Virus record (IMG/VR): IMGVR_UViG_3300032288_005327
Location: 1 to 26,385 of that record
Length of the DNA: 26,385 bases
Origin: a virus
Reading direction: 5' to 3' (one strand)
Shown piece after piece: positions 7,075 to 13,273 of this stretch (position 1 is its first letter; each line of letters opens with the position of its first letter). The notes beneath the pieces are model-generated. The model ran no database searches and was not told where the DNA came from. It saw only the letters and a program-made list of their open reading frames with translations. The translations under genes were made by a program, and so were the position numbers.

Positions 7075-7284
7075 TTATTCAGGTCTGGCCGAGCAGCATA
7101 CGTCCTCCAAGGTTCCCCACAGGTCCTTGTCCTTGATGCGGGTCTTTGCCAGCTCATCTATCAGCTTGGCATTCTCCCTTACCAGCCGGTTCTTTTCCTC
7201 AAGGAGTTCGTTGTAGGAGGGTGATCCTTCGGGCAAGATCATCTCTTCCGTGGTATCGCCATCCTTCCAAGTTAATCGAATCAT
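7075..7284 (-). CDS. Small coiled-coil hypothetical protein
   Basis: 69 residues from the ATG at 7284, whose start overlaps the upstream stop as ATGA; the longer open frame upstream is a shadow of the next gene. A short beta-like start (MIRLTWKDGDTTEEM) is followed by a helical, heptad-rich centre (NELLEEKNRLVRENAKLIDELAKT, about residues 25-48), so a coiled coil is likely. Two adjacent cysteines sit near the end (DVCCSARPE). Function unknown. Confidence 0.7.
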   Translation of the reverse strand: MIRLTWKDGDTTEEMILPEGSPSYNELLEEKNRLVRENAKLIDELAKTRIKDKDLWGTLEDVCCSARPE

Positions 7285-7505
7285 GGCACAACGAAGCGTT
7301 TGTAGTTGTGATGGTTGACATCGGAGGCTTGGACAACGCGGCTGAAACCTCCCTTCTTCAGCCAAGCTTCCGCCCATTTCAGGTCTTTTGCGCAATCCTC
7401 GCAGACGGGTCTGCCGAGATGCTTGTCCTCTACGGCCATAAAGGAGGGTTTCTCCTCCCTACAGCATTTGCAGATGAAGGCCTCTCCGGCTACAGCATCA
7501 GCCAT
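7281..7505 (-). CDS. Small zinc-ribbon protein
   Basis: 74 residues. Two cysteine pairs, CKCC (near residue 13) and VCEDC (near residue 35), make a compact zinc ribbon, followed by a helical segment (AKDLKWAEAWLKKGGF). The ATG at 7505 is preferred over the earlier TTG because it has CGGAAGG before it. The start lies inside the end of the upstream gene and the stop overlaps the downstream start as ATGA, so it is part of a translationally coupled set. Nucleic-acid or protein binding is likely; no family assigned. Confidence 0.75.
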   Translation of the reverse strand: MADAVAGEAFICKCCREEKPSFMAVEDKHLGRPVCEDCAKDLKWAEAWLKKGGFSRVVQASDVNHHNYKRFVVP

Positions 7506-7671
7506 TGGCAACCTTCCGAGCGGTTCCGGCGAAGAAACGCTTCATGATCCGGTTGGCCTTGTTCAGTTGTCCCAAGCGCCCCGAGGCCTTGGGTTGTTCC
7601 TCAACATCCCACTCATGTAAGCCATGGCGGGCTTTGTTAGCTTTCTTCTTGTTCGGTTGTTTGATCTTCAT
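7498..7671 (-). CDS. Very small basic protein
   Basis: 57 residues, strongly basic (opening MKIKQPNKKKANKARHG; centre GRLGQLNKANRIMKRFFAGTARK). Its start has an AAAGGA site about 10 bases upstream. Its stop overlaps the start of the zinc-ribbon gene, which supports it as a real coupled gene. Probably nucleic-acid binding by charge; no family recognised. Confidence 0.65.
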   Translation of the reverse strand: MKIKQPNKKKANKARHGLHEWDVEEQPKASGRLGQLNKANRIMKRFFAGTARKVANG

Positions 7672-7674
7672 GGG

Positions 7675-7770
7675 TTATGATCCTTTGGTGGATCGGCAGC
7701 CATAGTACCATTCCACCTCCATTCGGCCAAGGAAAATAAAGGGAGACACGAGTTTATCCTTGTTCAGCAT
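7675..7770 (-). CDS. Possible 31-residue peptide gene
   Basis: Short frame MLNKDKLVSPFIFLGRMEVE and a C-terminal WYYGCRSTKGS end. Stop TAA is 3 bases before the ATG of the next small gene, matching the close packing seen here. Support is only position and a plausible composition; it has no clear ribosome binding site and could be chance. It would be the first gene of the leftward string, diverging from the 7795 gene. Confidence 0.3.
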   Translation of the reverse strand: MLNKDKLVSPFIFLGRMEVEWYYGCRSTKGS

Positions 7771-7794
7771 CGGTTTATGGGGTAAATAGGGCTC

Positions 7795-8319
7795 ATGGAA
7801 AACAACTCCTCCGATACTCCCCATGCTTGGAACTCCAACGAGAAGACGGCTACCGGCCTCTCCTGCAAGCAGCTGGCCATGTTCCTGACCTCCTTCTCCT
7901 CCACCTTCCGGGAATGCTCGGTTATCGCAGCTCAAGGGGGTCCTGCTCCCGCCTTGGGGTTCTTGGCGGAGGCTTTGGCAGGAGCCTGCAAGACGATTTC
8001 CGAGCAGGTAAAGTCGGAGGAGGAGATCGGGATGGTGGTGGCGGGTGCGACGGGGATGGCATACGGGGCGACGGCGGCGATCTCCGAATCGGATCCTTCC
8101 GCCTTGGCGAAGCTTTGCTCCTCCGCCGTTTCTGCCATGGGAGAGCTAGCCGAAAAGCAACCCGACGTATTCTCCCAGAACGAGATCATCTTCAGGGTAC
8201 GGGTATCCCAAGAAGGGGGAATCGACGTATCGGCGGGTATCGCCACCCCCAAGGGTCCTGCTGCGGACATAATCGCCCAGAAAGCAGCCGAAATCGCCCA
8301 GAAGCTAGGCAACAACTAA
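7795..8319 (+). CDS. Ala/Ser-rich hypothetical protein
   Basis: 174 residues, the first rightward gene. Low-complexity helical sequence rich in Ala, Ser and Gly. It has no signal peptide; two mildly hydrophobic helices (around GFLAEALAGACKT and GMVVAGATGMAYGATAAIS) are not classic membrane spans. The C-terminal half contains a beta segment (NEIIFRVRVSQEGGIDVSAG) and ends in a helix. Third-position base choice favours this frame over the overlapping frames. It sits 4 bases before the signal-peptidase-like gene, so the two are probably co-transcribed and may act together. No family recognised. Confidence 0.75.
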   Translation: MENNSSDTPHAWNSNEKTATGLSCKQLAMFLTSFSSTFRECSVIAAQGGPAPALGFLAEALAGACKTISEQVKSEEEIGMVVAGATGMAYGATAAISESDPSALAKLCSSAVSAMGELAEKQPDVFSQNEIIFRVRVSQEGGIDVSAGIATPKGPAADIIAQKAAEIAQKLGNN

Positions 8320-8323
8320 CCCC

Positions 8324-8809
8324 ATGACCAAGGAGCAATTCCGCCAATCCTTAAAGGAACTCTTCACCAAGTTCCCCTATTACCTAGCCACCTACGTCTT
8401 CCTCGTAGGTATCATCTGGTTACTCTTCTTCCCATTCAAGCCCGTCAAGCTCGATCCGCCCACCTATATCACCCCAAACGCCCAAGGAGAAGCCCTCATC
8501 AAAGCCCATACCTCAAACGGCCAAGTCTTCAAGGTATCCTATACAGGAAGCATGAAGCCCTTACTCCAAGGAGGGGAATGGGTAGTAACAGCCGCCGCCT
8601 ACAACCAGATCCAACTCGGCCAAGTCCTAGTCTACAAAGCCCCCTACAACCAATCCCCCATCATCCATAGAGCCGTCCAAAAGGACAAAGACGGGTGGAT
8701 CATGTCTGGCGACTCCTCCCCAAGAAGCGAACCTTGGTTCAGGGTAACCCCAGAAACCTACATCGGAACAACCATCGCCATCTTCAGAGACCCCAAAAAC
8801 ACCCCCTAG
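8324..8809 (+). CDS. Membrane-anchored signal-peptidase-like (S24/S26) protein
   Basis: 161 residues. A basic N-terminus is followed by one transmembrane helix (residues 20-38, YYLATYVFLVGIIWLLFFPF). The rest resembles the serine peptidase fold of signal peptidase I and LexA: YTGSMKPLL (Ser76, with the S-x-M-x-P signature), GQVLVYKAP then IIHRAV (His115-Arg116), and MSGDSSPRS (G129-D130). Ser-His-Asp in this order fits the Sec11-like branch better than the Ser-Lys bacterial Lep branch. It would face the periplasm or cell exterior, and could process viral or host exported proteins (inference). Codon choice here is strikingly C-ended compared with its neighbours. Confidence 0.8.
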   Translation: MTKEQFRQSLKELFTKFPYYLATYVFLVGIIWLLFFPFKPVKLDPPTYITPNAQGEALIKAHTSNGQVFKVSYTGSMKPLLQGGEWVVTAAAYNQIQLGQVLVYKAPYNQSPIIHRAVQKDKDGWIMSGDSSPRSEPWFRVTPETYIGTTIAIFRDPKNTP

Positions 8810-8894
8810 AACCAGTTTTAAGCCCATTCTGCCAACCAGCCTATACCTACCCATACCCTAATACCCATATAGCCCTTAAATCAAAAACAAAATA

Positions 8895-8960
8895 GGGGGG
8901 TACCAAAATAAGGGGTAGGGGGTATAAACCCATAGGGGGGGGTAAGAAACAAATAAGGGG
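8895..8960 (+). repeat. G-run cluster, quadruplex-prone
   Basis: Five runs of 4-8 G on the plus strand (8895-8900, 8912-8915, 8918-8922, 8935-8942, 8957-8960), preceded by a C-run cluster (8840-8875, ACCC/TACCC units). The two halves can pair with each other or form a G-quadruplex. A second G-rich patch is at 9085-9109. No gene is seen between 8810 and 9499; the stretch holds these runs, the 9.1-9.24 kb repeats and the promoter. Confidence 0.6.
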
Positions 8961-9104
8961 TATCCATTCCTTGTGTGGGTGGTCTGCCTCCCAAATGATA
9001 TTCAACTACCTCAAAAGCCCGTGTGGGCGGTAAGCCAGTAGGGTCATTCCTTGATACGCCCATGCACCCGGGCGCGCACGCGATGGGGTGGTGGTGGGGT
9101 GGAG

Positions 9105-9239
9105 TAGGGTGGACTCCCTAGGCACAAACTAGGGGATTCACCCTATGCTCCCTGGGGCATTCACCCTATTTACACCCACTTGACGGGTATGGTACAATGG
9201 AGGGTTTGCTTGTTGGGATCGAGTCTCAATAGGGTGGAT
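9105..9239 (+). repeat. Four copies of a TAGGGTGRA 9-mer around a promoter
   Basis: TAGGGTGGA occurs at 9105-9113 and 9230-9238 on the plus strand, and its complement TTCACCCTA at 9137-9145 and 9160-9168. The two inner copies are part of an 11-base direct repeat ATTCACCCTAT (9136-9146, 9159-9169) with a 23-base period, about two helical turns, and the second touches the -35 box of the 9.17 kb promoter. This looks like an operator or activator array. Confidence 0.55.
9169..9198 (+). promoter_or_regulatory. sigma70-like promoter upstream of the 9500 gene
   Basis: -35 TTTACA (9169-9174, 5 of 6), 18-base spacer, -10 TACAAT (9193-9198, 5 of 6). Predicted start near 9205, giving a leader of about 295 bases before the ATG at 9500. 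That leader contains a CCCC/GGGG hairpin (about 9454-9467) and further G/C stems up to 9480. Confidence 0.55.
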
Positions 9240-9499
9240 CGCCCCTTCCGGCGCATCTCTCCCCGCTTCTTTCCTTCCCTTGCGTAACTCTCTCCCCTGC
9301 AACGGTTTAAAAGTACTAGACAAGCGGTCCGGTTTTGGGTAAGATGGGGGCCGTTCTTTAAAAGACGGTGCAGCGCAGCGGAGCGGCCTAGGAATGGGCA
9401 TGGCAACGTTGCGCGGTGCCGGTGGTCGAGCGACTTTCCCCCGCTTTACTACGTCCCCATCACGGGGGCGGGGCGGGGGGTGATAGGACAGTACATACC

Positions 9500-9949
9500 A
9501 TGACCACCACCACCACCACCACGAAAGCAACCACCCCCAAGACGACGGGGGCCGATATTGCGGCCCAAGTTGCCAAGGAGGTGGAAACCCTGAAATCGGC
9601 GTTTGCTTCCCTAGAAGCCGCCATGCAGGGGATCGGGCCGATCGGCTTAGATTCCCTTGCGGCGGAGATGGGGAAAACCGTGAATGAGAAGGGGCGCCCC
9701 GAGTTTAACACTTGGGTCCGCTTCACTCTCGCGGTTTGCCAGCAAAAGCCGTCTTTCACCCGTCAGCAATCCCTTTTCGGAATTGCGCGGGGAGCGGCGC
9801 GAGACTCACTCGTTGCCAAGCTTGGCGAACTGAAGGGCAAGGAAGCCCTTGCAAAGTTCGCCAAGACGCGCACGCAAGCGAGCCAAGACGGGATTCAGGC
9901 GAAATTGACGCTCGCCCGGCCTGCCGCATGGGACGTTGCTTTCGAGTAA
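9500..9949 (+). CDS. Hypothetical helical protein with poly-Thr start
   Basis: 149 residues from the ATG at 9500. The longer frame starting at 9416 covers the structured leader and is less likely. It opens with a run of Thr (MTTTTTTTKATTPKTTG), which overlaps a repetitive ACC tract, then becomes a mixed helical protein: DIAAQVAKEVETLKSAFASL (46-65 region) is heptad-like and the C-terminal half is Ala/Lys/Leu-rich. Base composition is higher in G and C than its neighbours. It stands alone between a promoter at 9.17 kb and a strong terminator at 9.96 kb, so it is a single-gene unit. Basic, no cysteine zinc motif, no family recognised; a DNA-binding or regulatory role would fit its setting but is unproven. 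Confidence 0.7.
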   Translation: MTTTTTTTKATTPKTTGADIAAQVAKEVETLKSAFASLEAAMQGIGPIGLDSLAAEMGKTVNEKGRPEFNTWVRFTLAVCQQKPSFTRQQSLFGIARGAARDSLVAKLGELKGKEALAKFAKTRTQASQDGIQAKLTLARPAAWDVAFE

Positions 9950-9956
9950 GGACACT

Positions 9957-10016
9957 AGCCCTAGGGGTAAATCCCTAGGGCTATTCCTATTTCCCCCTAT
10001 TTCCAGGGGGCTTTTT
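9957..10016 (+). terminator. Double-hairpin terminator
   Basis: A perfect 10-bp stem AGCCCTAGGG/CCCTAGGGCT with a 6-base loop (9957-9982) is followed by CCCCCT/AGGGGG (9993-10010) and CTTTTTG. The second hairpin with its T-run is a standard intrinsic terminator for the 9500 gene. Confidence 0.85.
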
Positions 10017-10064
10017 GTGCCCTTTTACAAGCGCCAAGCGGACCTTGGCGTAGCGTTTTTGGTT

Positions 10065-10584
10065 AGGCAAACCGGCCATCACTGTTTGCGCGAAACCCGA
10101 AACCTCACGACGTTGACGGTGAACGAAAACCGGATTGAAACCGCCTTGCCGCGAACCGTGCGTAGCATAGTTGCGTGGCCGCGAGTTTCTTTGAGGGGAA
10201 ACCCTGACCGCAAACCGTACTGACTCCCGCCCTAACCAGGCCCCTTGCGATTTATTCCTTGGCTGGTTTCGGCTTGTAGGTAGTGGAATAACCATTGCCC
10301 GACAAGGGGTTGCGAAAGCTTGGCGCTTCGTTGAAGTTTCGGATGGAACCGAAAGACATACAAACAACCTTCAGCGGACGCTTCATGCCTAGGTAAACAC
10401 TAGGTTCGCACGCAATAAAACCCCACAAGCAAAGCGGGAGAGAGAGAAAGGACAAAGGGCCATGCACGCCTGCGTTGTGATTGCCGCGTGATTGTCCTTT
10501 CTGAAATCACTAGGGACGCGAGGCAAATGCGTCCTGCTATCAGCAAACCCGAGCCTAGGTCAAATGTTTGCCCTTCCTAGGCTC
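10065..10584. other. Gene-poor spacer with CCTAGG hairpins
   Basis: Between the 9.99 kb terminator and the 10.6 kb gene no strong gene is seen on either strand (one weak minus-strand candidate is listed separately). Stems visible: GCAAAC/GTTTGC (about 10066-10088), CCTAG/CTAGG with a 7-base loop (10388-10404), GGACGC/GCGTCC (10514-10534), and GAGCCTAGG/CCTAGGCTC (9 bp, 10551-10584) whose loop carries the palindrome CAAATGTTTG. Confidence 0.5.
10252..10386 (-). CDS. Possible 44-residue protein
   Basis: Minus-strand frame MKRPLKVVCMSFGSIRNFNE ending TYKPKPAKE. It starts directly after a CCTAG/CTAGG hairpin and lacks a Shine-Dalgarno site. Its end, KPKPAKE, matches a segment (TKPKPAKEK) of the rightward protein encoded at 10611-11147, which is curious but short. 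It points against all neighbours, so it is held only as a candidate. Confidence 0.3.
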   Translation of the reverse strand: MKRPLKVVCMSFGSIRNFNEAPSFRNPLSGNGYSTTYKPKPAKE

Positions 10585-10610
10585 CCACTTTCGCCAACTG
10601 GCGGACAACC

Positions 10611-11147
10611 ATGCACTTACGCATGACCCGCGCTTGGCATAGACAGAAGAACATGAAAGACCAGACCCCGAGAGTATTGTACCCTGAGCATGAGGGTATT
10701 GCGTGCGGCAAAATCGGCAAAGGCGAACCCCGATGGGCTCGCGCCGTGGCTTGGTTCCGTAGGCCGAATGATGTAAAGATGGATAAGCAGAAGTCTAAGC
10801 CAGTCAGGAACTTGGGCGAGATCGCCAAGTTTTATGAGCGTGGCAATACGGCCAGGCATAACCCGCGCTCGGTCGTGCTGCCAACTGAAACCAAGGTTGA
10901 ACAAACCATGCCATCCATCGACAAAGTATTCACCATCCAGAAGGATTATTGGGCGCACCTTGGCGTGTCCTTGGTCGCGCCTACCAAGCCCAAGCCTGCC
11001 AAGGAGAAGCTTGTTGCCGTCATGGAATATGGACACAAGACCGCAGGCCATAGCGTTACGATGACGCCCGAGCAGGCTGCCATCTACAAGCGCAAGACCC
11101 GCCGTGCGGGCTACGGAACCTGCCTCAAGTTCAGCCCCAAGGTTTAA
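10611..11147 (+). CDS. Hypothetical basic protein
   Basis: Up to 178 residues; the start is uncertain because ATGs at 10611, 10623, 10653, 10779 and 10908 are all in frame and none has a strong ribosome binding site. The segment from 10779 on (MDKQKSKPVRNLGEIAKFYE...) looks most protein-like. Very basic, no membrane segment. The C-terminal part has VTMTPEQAAIYKRKTRRAGY, a likely helical basic motif, and a linker TKPKPAKEK. It begins a rightward run of small genes whose next member follows after only 3 bases. An equally long frame on the opposite strand is judged a shadow. No family recognised. Confidence 0.55.
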   Translation: MHLRMTRAWHRQKNMKDQTPRVLYPEHEGIACGKIGKGEPRWARAVAWFRRPNDVKMDKQKSKPVRNLGEIAKFYERGNTARHNPRSVVLPTETKVEQTMPSIDKVFTIQKDYWAHLGVSLVAPTKPKPAKEKLVAVMEYGHKTAGHSVTMTPEQAAIYKRKTRRAGYGTCLKFSPKV

Positions 11148-11150
11148 GCC

Positions 11151-11264
11151 ATGAAACATCGACTAACCCAAACCCAATCCGCGGCGCTCGGCGCGCTCGT
11201 GATTCTTTGCTATTTCCTTATCGTTCTAGGTGGTTGCGCGATCTTGATCAAGGAGTACTCATGA
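11151..11264 (+). CDS. 37-residue single-span membrane protein
   Basis: Short basic N-terminus (MKHRLTQTQ), one hydrophobic span (residues 12-33, ALGALVILCYFLIVLGGCAILI) and a short polar tail. The stop overlaps the next start as ATGA. LGGC within the span resembles a lipobox, so a lipoprotein cannot be excluded. Tiny one-span proteins near a phage endolysin are often holins or spanin parts, but this one is separated from the endolysin by three genes, so that is inference only. Confidence 0.65.
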   Translation: MKHRLTQTQSAALGALVILCYFLIVLGGCAILIKEYS

Positions 11265-11488
11265 CGGACGAGAACAAGCAACGCCTGATGAAGGCGATGC
11301 ATTACAAGGACGTAACGGAAACCCCCGTGCCCGTGTGCTATGAATGGGGGCTCCAGAACGTGAACGGGGCTTGGTACAATCTCCTGCGGGAGTACCACCA
11401 TACGAATGATGATATCGAGCGGGCGAAATCCTGGCTGCGTAATAACCAAGACGTTGTTTCCATGAGAGTTGAAAGGCTTTACCCATGA
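11261..11488 (+). CDS. Small hypothetical protein
   Basis: 75 residues from the ATG at 11261, which has an excellent ribosome binding site, AAGGAG, 5 bases upstream, inside the preceding gene. It is a soluble protein with an aromatic centre (YEWGLQNVNGAWYNLLREYHH) and a C-terminal helix. Its start and stop overlap both neighbours as ATGA, so it is translationally coupled on both sides. Family not recognised. Confidence 0.75.
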   Translation: MTDENKQRLMKAMHYKDVTETPVPVCYEWGLQNVNGAWYNLLREYHHTNDDIERAKSWLRNNQDVVSMRVERLYP

Positions 11489-11754
11489 CCACCATCCAGA
11501 CCGAAACATTCACGCTCCCATCACGATGGGCGAGCTACATACTGAACCGAGATGCCTCCGGACTAAGCGAGGCGGACCGCAAGGAAGCGGACGATTGCTT
11601 GAATTGGATCCACACGGGAGCGTTTGCCGTGGAAGGCAGCACGCTATTTCCCGTAAGCGTGGGATCGGATGAAACCTACGCTGATGAGAACGATTGGAGC
11701 GACGTAGGCGGACTCGTCTCAACCTATGTATTTGAATATGGCCCGCTTGGATAA
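11485..11754 (+). CDS. Small acidic hypothetical protein
   Basis: 89 residues, acidic. It opens MTTIQTETFTLPSRWASYIL then NRDASGLSEADRKEAD, a layout (F-x-(L/I)-P-S-x-W, then D-x-S-G-L) that I have seen in short accessory proteins of plasmids and phages with no known function. The start overlaps the upstream stop as ATGA. Many Asp/Glu residues in the second half (DETYADENDWSDVGG) give a strongly negative surface, which could mimic DNA; this is a guess from charge. Confidence 0.75.
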   Translation: MTTIQTETFTLPSRWASYILNRDASGLSEADRKEADDCLNWIHTGAFAVEGSTLFPVSVGSDETYADENDWSDVGGLVSTYVFEYGPLG

Positions 11755-11763
11755 CTTTCCCCC

Positions 11764-11955
11764 ATGAAAAACTACACACACCATACCATCCGCCTGAAGG
11801 GCGTTCCCCAGCAGAAGGTCAAGATTCCCTACGTCCTTCGTAGGCATCAGGTGAACCAAGTCATCCGTGCCTTCCTCAAGGCGACCCGAAGGGACACCAT
11901 CGAGGACACGGTTTACGTTTGGTCCAACGAGAAGAAGCGGTTTGTTGCCGTATGA
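11764..11955 (+). CDS. Small basic hypothetical protein
   Basis: 63 residues, basic (RRHQVNQVIRAFLKATRRD in the centre). It has no Shine-Dalgarno site; the ATG directly follows ACTTTCCCCC, a 10-mer that recurs before two other genes. The stop overlaps the endolysin start as ATGA. No membrane segment; function unknown. Confidence 0.65.
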   Translation: MKNYTHHTIRLKGVPQQKVKIPYVLRRHQVNQVIRAFLKATRRDTIEDTVYVWSNEKKRFVAV

Positions 11956-12329
11956 AACCCCTGCTGTTCCTGCTTGTCTCAGGAATGGCCTTTGCGAGCC
12001 CGCCAGACGCGTTTTGGCGGGCTTTGCATTTGACCGAGACATCCGGTCGCCTCGGACCGATAAAAGGCGATAAAGGCAAAGCATTGGGCCCTTTCCAGAT
12101 CCATCGCAAGTATTGGGAGGATACCAAGCTGCCAGGAAAGTACGAAGACGTTGCCGATTACGACTATGCGAAGCAGGTTGTGACCGCCTACCTGAAGAAG
12201 TACGCCCGCAAGGCATGGGACGACGGGGATATCGAAACCCTCGCCCGTGTCCACAACGGCGGACCAAACGGCCATCGCAAGGAATCAACCCTTGGCTATG
12301 CCAAGAAGGTAATGAGGAACCTGCCATGA
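11952..12329 (+). CDS. Exported lysozyme-like endolysin
   Basis: 125 residues. The N-terminal signal sequence is MKPLLFLLVSGMAFAS, with cleavage plausible after residue 15 or 16. The mature part is a small lysozyme or transglycosylase-like domain: LTETSG (Glu29, likely catalytic acid), KGKALGPFQIHRKYW (residues 41-55), and ARVHNGGPNG (residues 98-107), a combination typical of lysozyme-superfamily muramidases. It would cut peptidoglycan glycan strands after export by the Sec route. Start and stop overlap both neighbours as ATGA. The family is recognised by motif only; an invertebrate-type or goose-type relative cannot be told apart here. Confidence 0.8.
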   Translation: MKPLLFLLVSGMAFASPPDAFWRALHLTETSGRLGPIKGDKGKALGPFQIHRKYWEDTKLPGKYEDVADYDYAKQVVTAYLKKYARKAWDDGDIETLARVHNGGPNGHRKESTLGYAKKVMRNLP

Positions 12330-12406
12330 ACGACATGCTATGGCTCCTTATCATTTTACTCCTGATCGTTTTCATCGTGTCTCTCGACACGGACGGCAGG
12401 ACATAA
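12326..12406 (+). CDS. 26-residue membrane micropeptide after endolysin
   Basis: MNDML then a hydrophobic span (WLLIILLLIVFIVSL) and a polar tail, DTDGRT. The start overlaps the endolysin stop as ATGA, which supports translation. Position and topology fit a lysis accessory such as a small holin-like or spanin-like peptide, though no motif proves it. Confidence 0.6.
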   Translation: MNDMLWLLIILLLIVFIVSLDTDGRT

Positions 12407-12424
12407 CCCAGACAGGACAAGAAC

Positions 12425-13273
12425 ATGAAGATAACACTAGGTTCGGACCCTGAGCTTATGCTCATGGACAGAAACGCGGGCAAGATCGTCAATGCCCTTG
12501 ATGTCATCGGACGGGACAAGAACGATCCCGTGGAATTGGATTGCGGCGAGAAGTACTACGCCGACAACGCCCTGTTTGAGTTCTCGGTCAAGCCAGCCGA
12601 TACCACATTGGGCATCATATCCAACCTTCAGCGTGTCATCCAAGAGTCGGCCTTCCGGTTGCCTGATCACAAGATGGTGGCGCAATCGTCCCATGTCTTC
12701 GACAAGGAGGATCTGAAGAATCCCTCGTCTTGGCTGATCGGCTGCACGCCCAGCTTCAATGCGTGGACCGAGCAGGTCAACCAGCCAGGAAAGTTCGAGT
12801 CCGGTTTGCGTACCGGCTCCTTCCATATCCATATCGGCATGGGTACGCTCAAGAAATTGAGCGAAAAACTGTTAGCCGTGAGGATGCTCGACATCCACCT
12901 TGGCTGCGCGAGCGTTTTGTTCGACCAGGACCCCAGCGTGAAGGCTCGGCGTCAACTTTACGGCAAGGCTGGTGAGTTCAGGCCCACTCCCTACGGCATC
13001 GAGTATCGTGTGCTCGGCAACTGGGCGCTCGGCAACAAGGAGTTGACCACCTTCATCTTCGACTTCGTGGGCTGGATCCTGCTGGAGAGCAAGGATAACG
13101 CCCAGAAGATCGTCAAGGAGGTCAATCGTGAGGATGTGTTCCAAGCGATCAACGAATGCGATGCTTTGGCGGCTGTGCGCGTACTCAAGTCCGTATGTCT
13201 TCCCGACCGAATCATGGACACCATCTCGAAGAACTACAGCCATGACTTCAACGCTGCATGGGGTGTGAAATGA
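12425..13273 (+). CDS. COOH-NH2 ligase type 2 (phiEco32-like amidoligase)
   Basis: 282 residues, with the glutamine-synthetase-like ATP-dependent amide ligase fold. Signature elements in order: LGSDPELML (residues 5-13), VELDCGEKYYADNALFEF (36-53), GSFHIHIGMG (131-140), and GKAGEFRPTPYGIEYRVLGN (180-199). This matches the phage phiEco32-like COOH.NH2 ligase type 2 family, which is predicted to join a carboxylate to an amine using ATP; the product is not known. It opens the amidoligase cluster, with an AGGA site before the ATG, and its stop overlaps the next start as ATGA, so the two are coupled. Length is typical of a stand-alone domain. Confidence 0.9.
   Translation: MKITLGSDPELMLMDRNAGKIVNALDVIGRDKNDPVELDCGEKYYADNALFEFSVKPADTTLGIISNLQRVIQESAFRLPDHKMVAQSSHVFDKEDLKNPSSWLIGCTPSFNAWTEQVNQPGKFESGLRTGSFHIHIGMGTLKKLSEKLLAVRMLDIHLGCASVLFDQDPSVKARRQLYGKAGEFRPTPYGIEYRVLGNWALGNKELTTFIFDFVGWILLESKDNAQKIVKEVNREDVFQAINECDALAAVRVLKSVCLPDRIMDTISKNYSHDFNAAWGVK

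Noticed and set aside
7827-8327. 166-codon plus-strand frame overlapping the 7795-8319 gene
   Set aside because: Gly/Arg-rich shadow product; the 7795 frame has better third-position choice and sits cleanly before the signal-peptidase-like gene.
9178-9198. Promoter using TTGACG with TACAAT
   Set aside because: TTGACG and TACAAT are only 7 bases apart, too close for sigma70; the TTTACA box 18 bases upstream is a better partner.
9987-10367. 126-codon minus-strand frame in the 10 kb spacer
   Set aside because: It runs through the terminator at 9993-10016 and has no start signal or protein-like pattern.
10617-11159. 180-codon minus-strand frame opposite the 10611-11147 gene
   Set aside because: Its neighbours downstream are all rightward and packed against the plus-strand gene; its product is Leu/Gly/Arg-rich as expected for a shadow frame.
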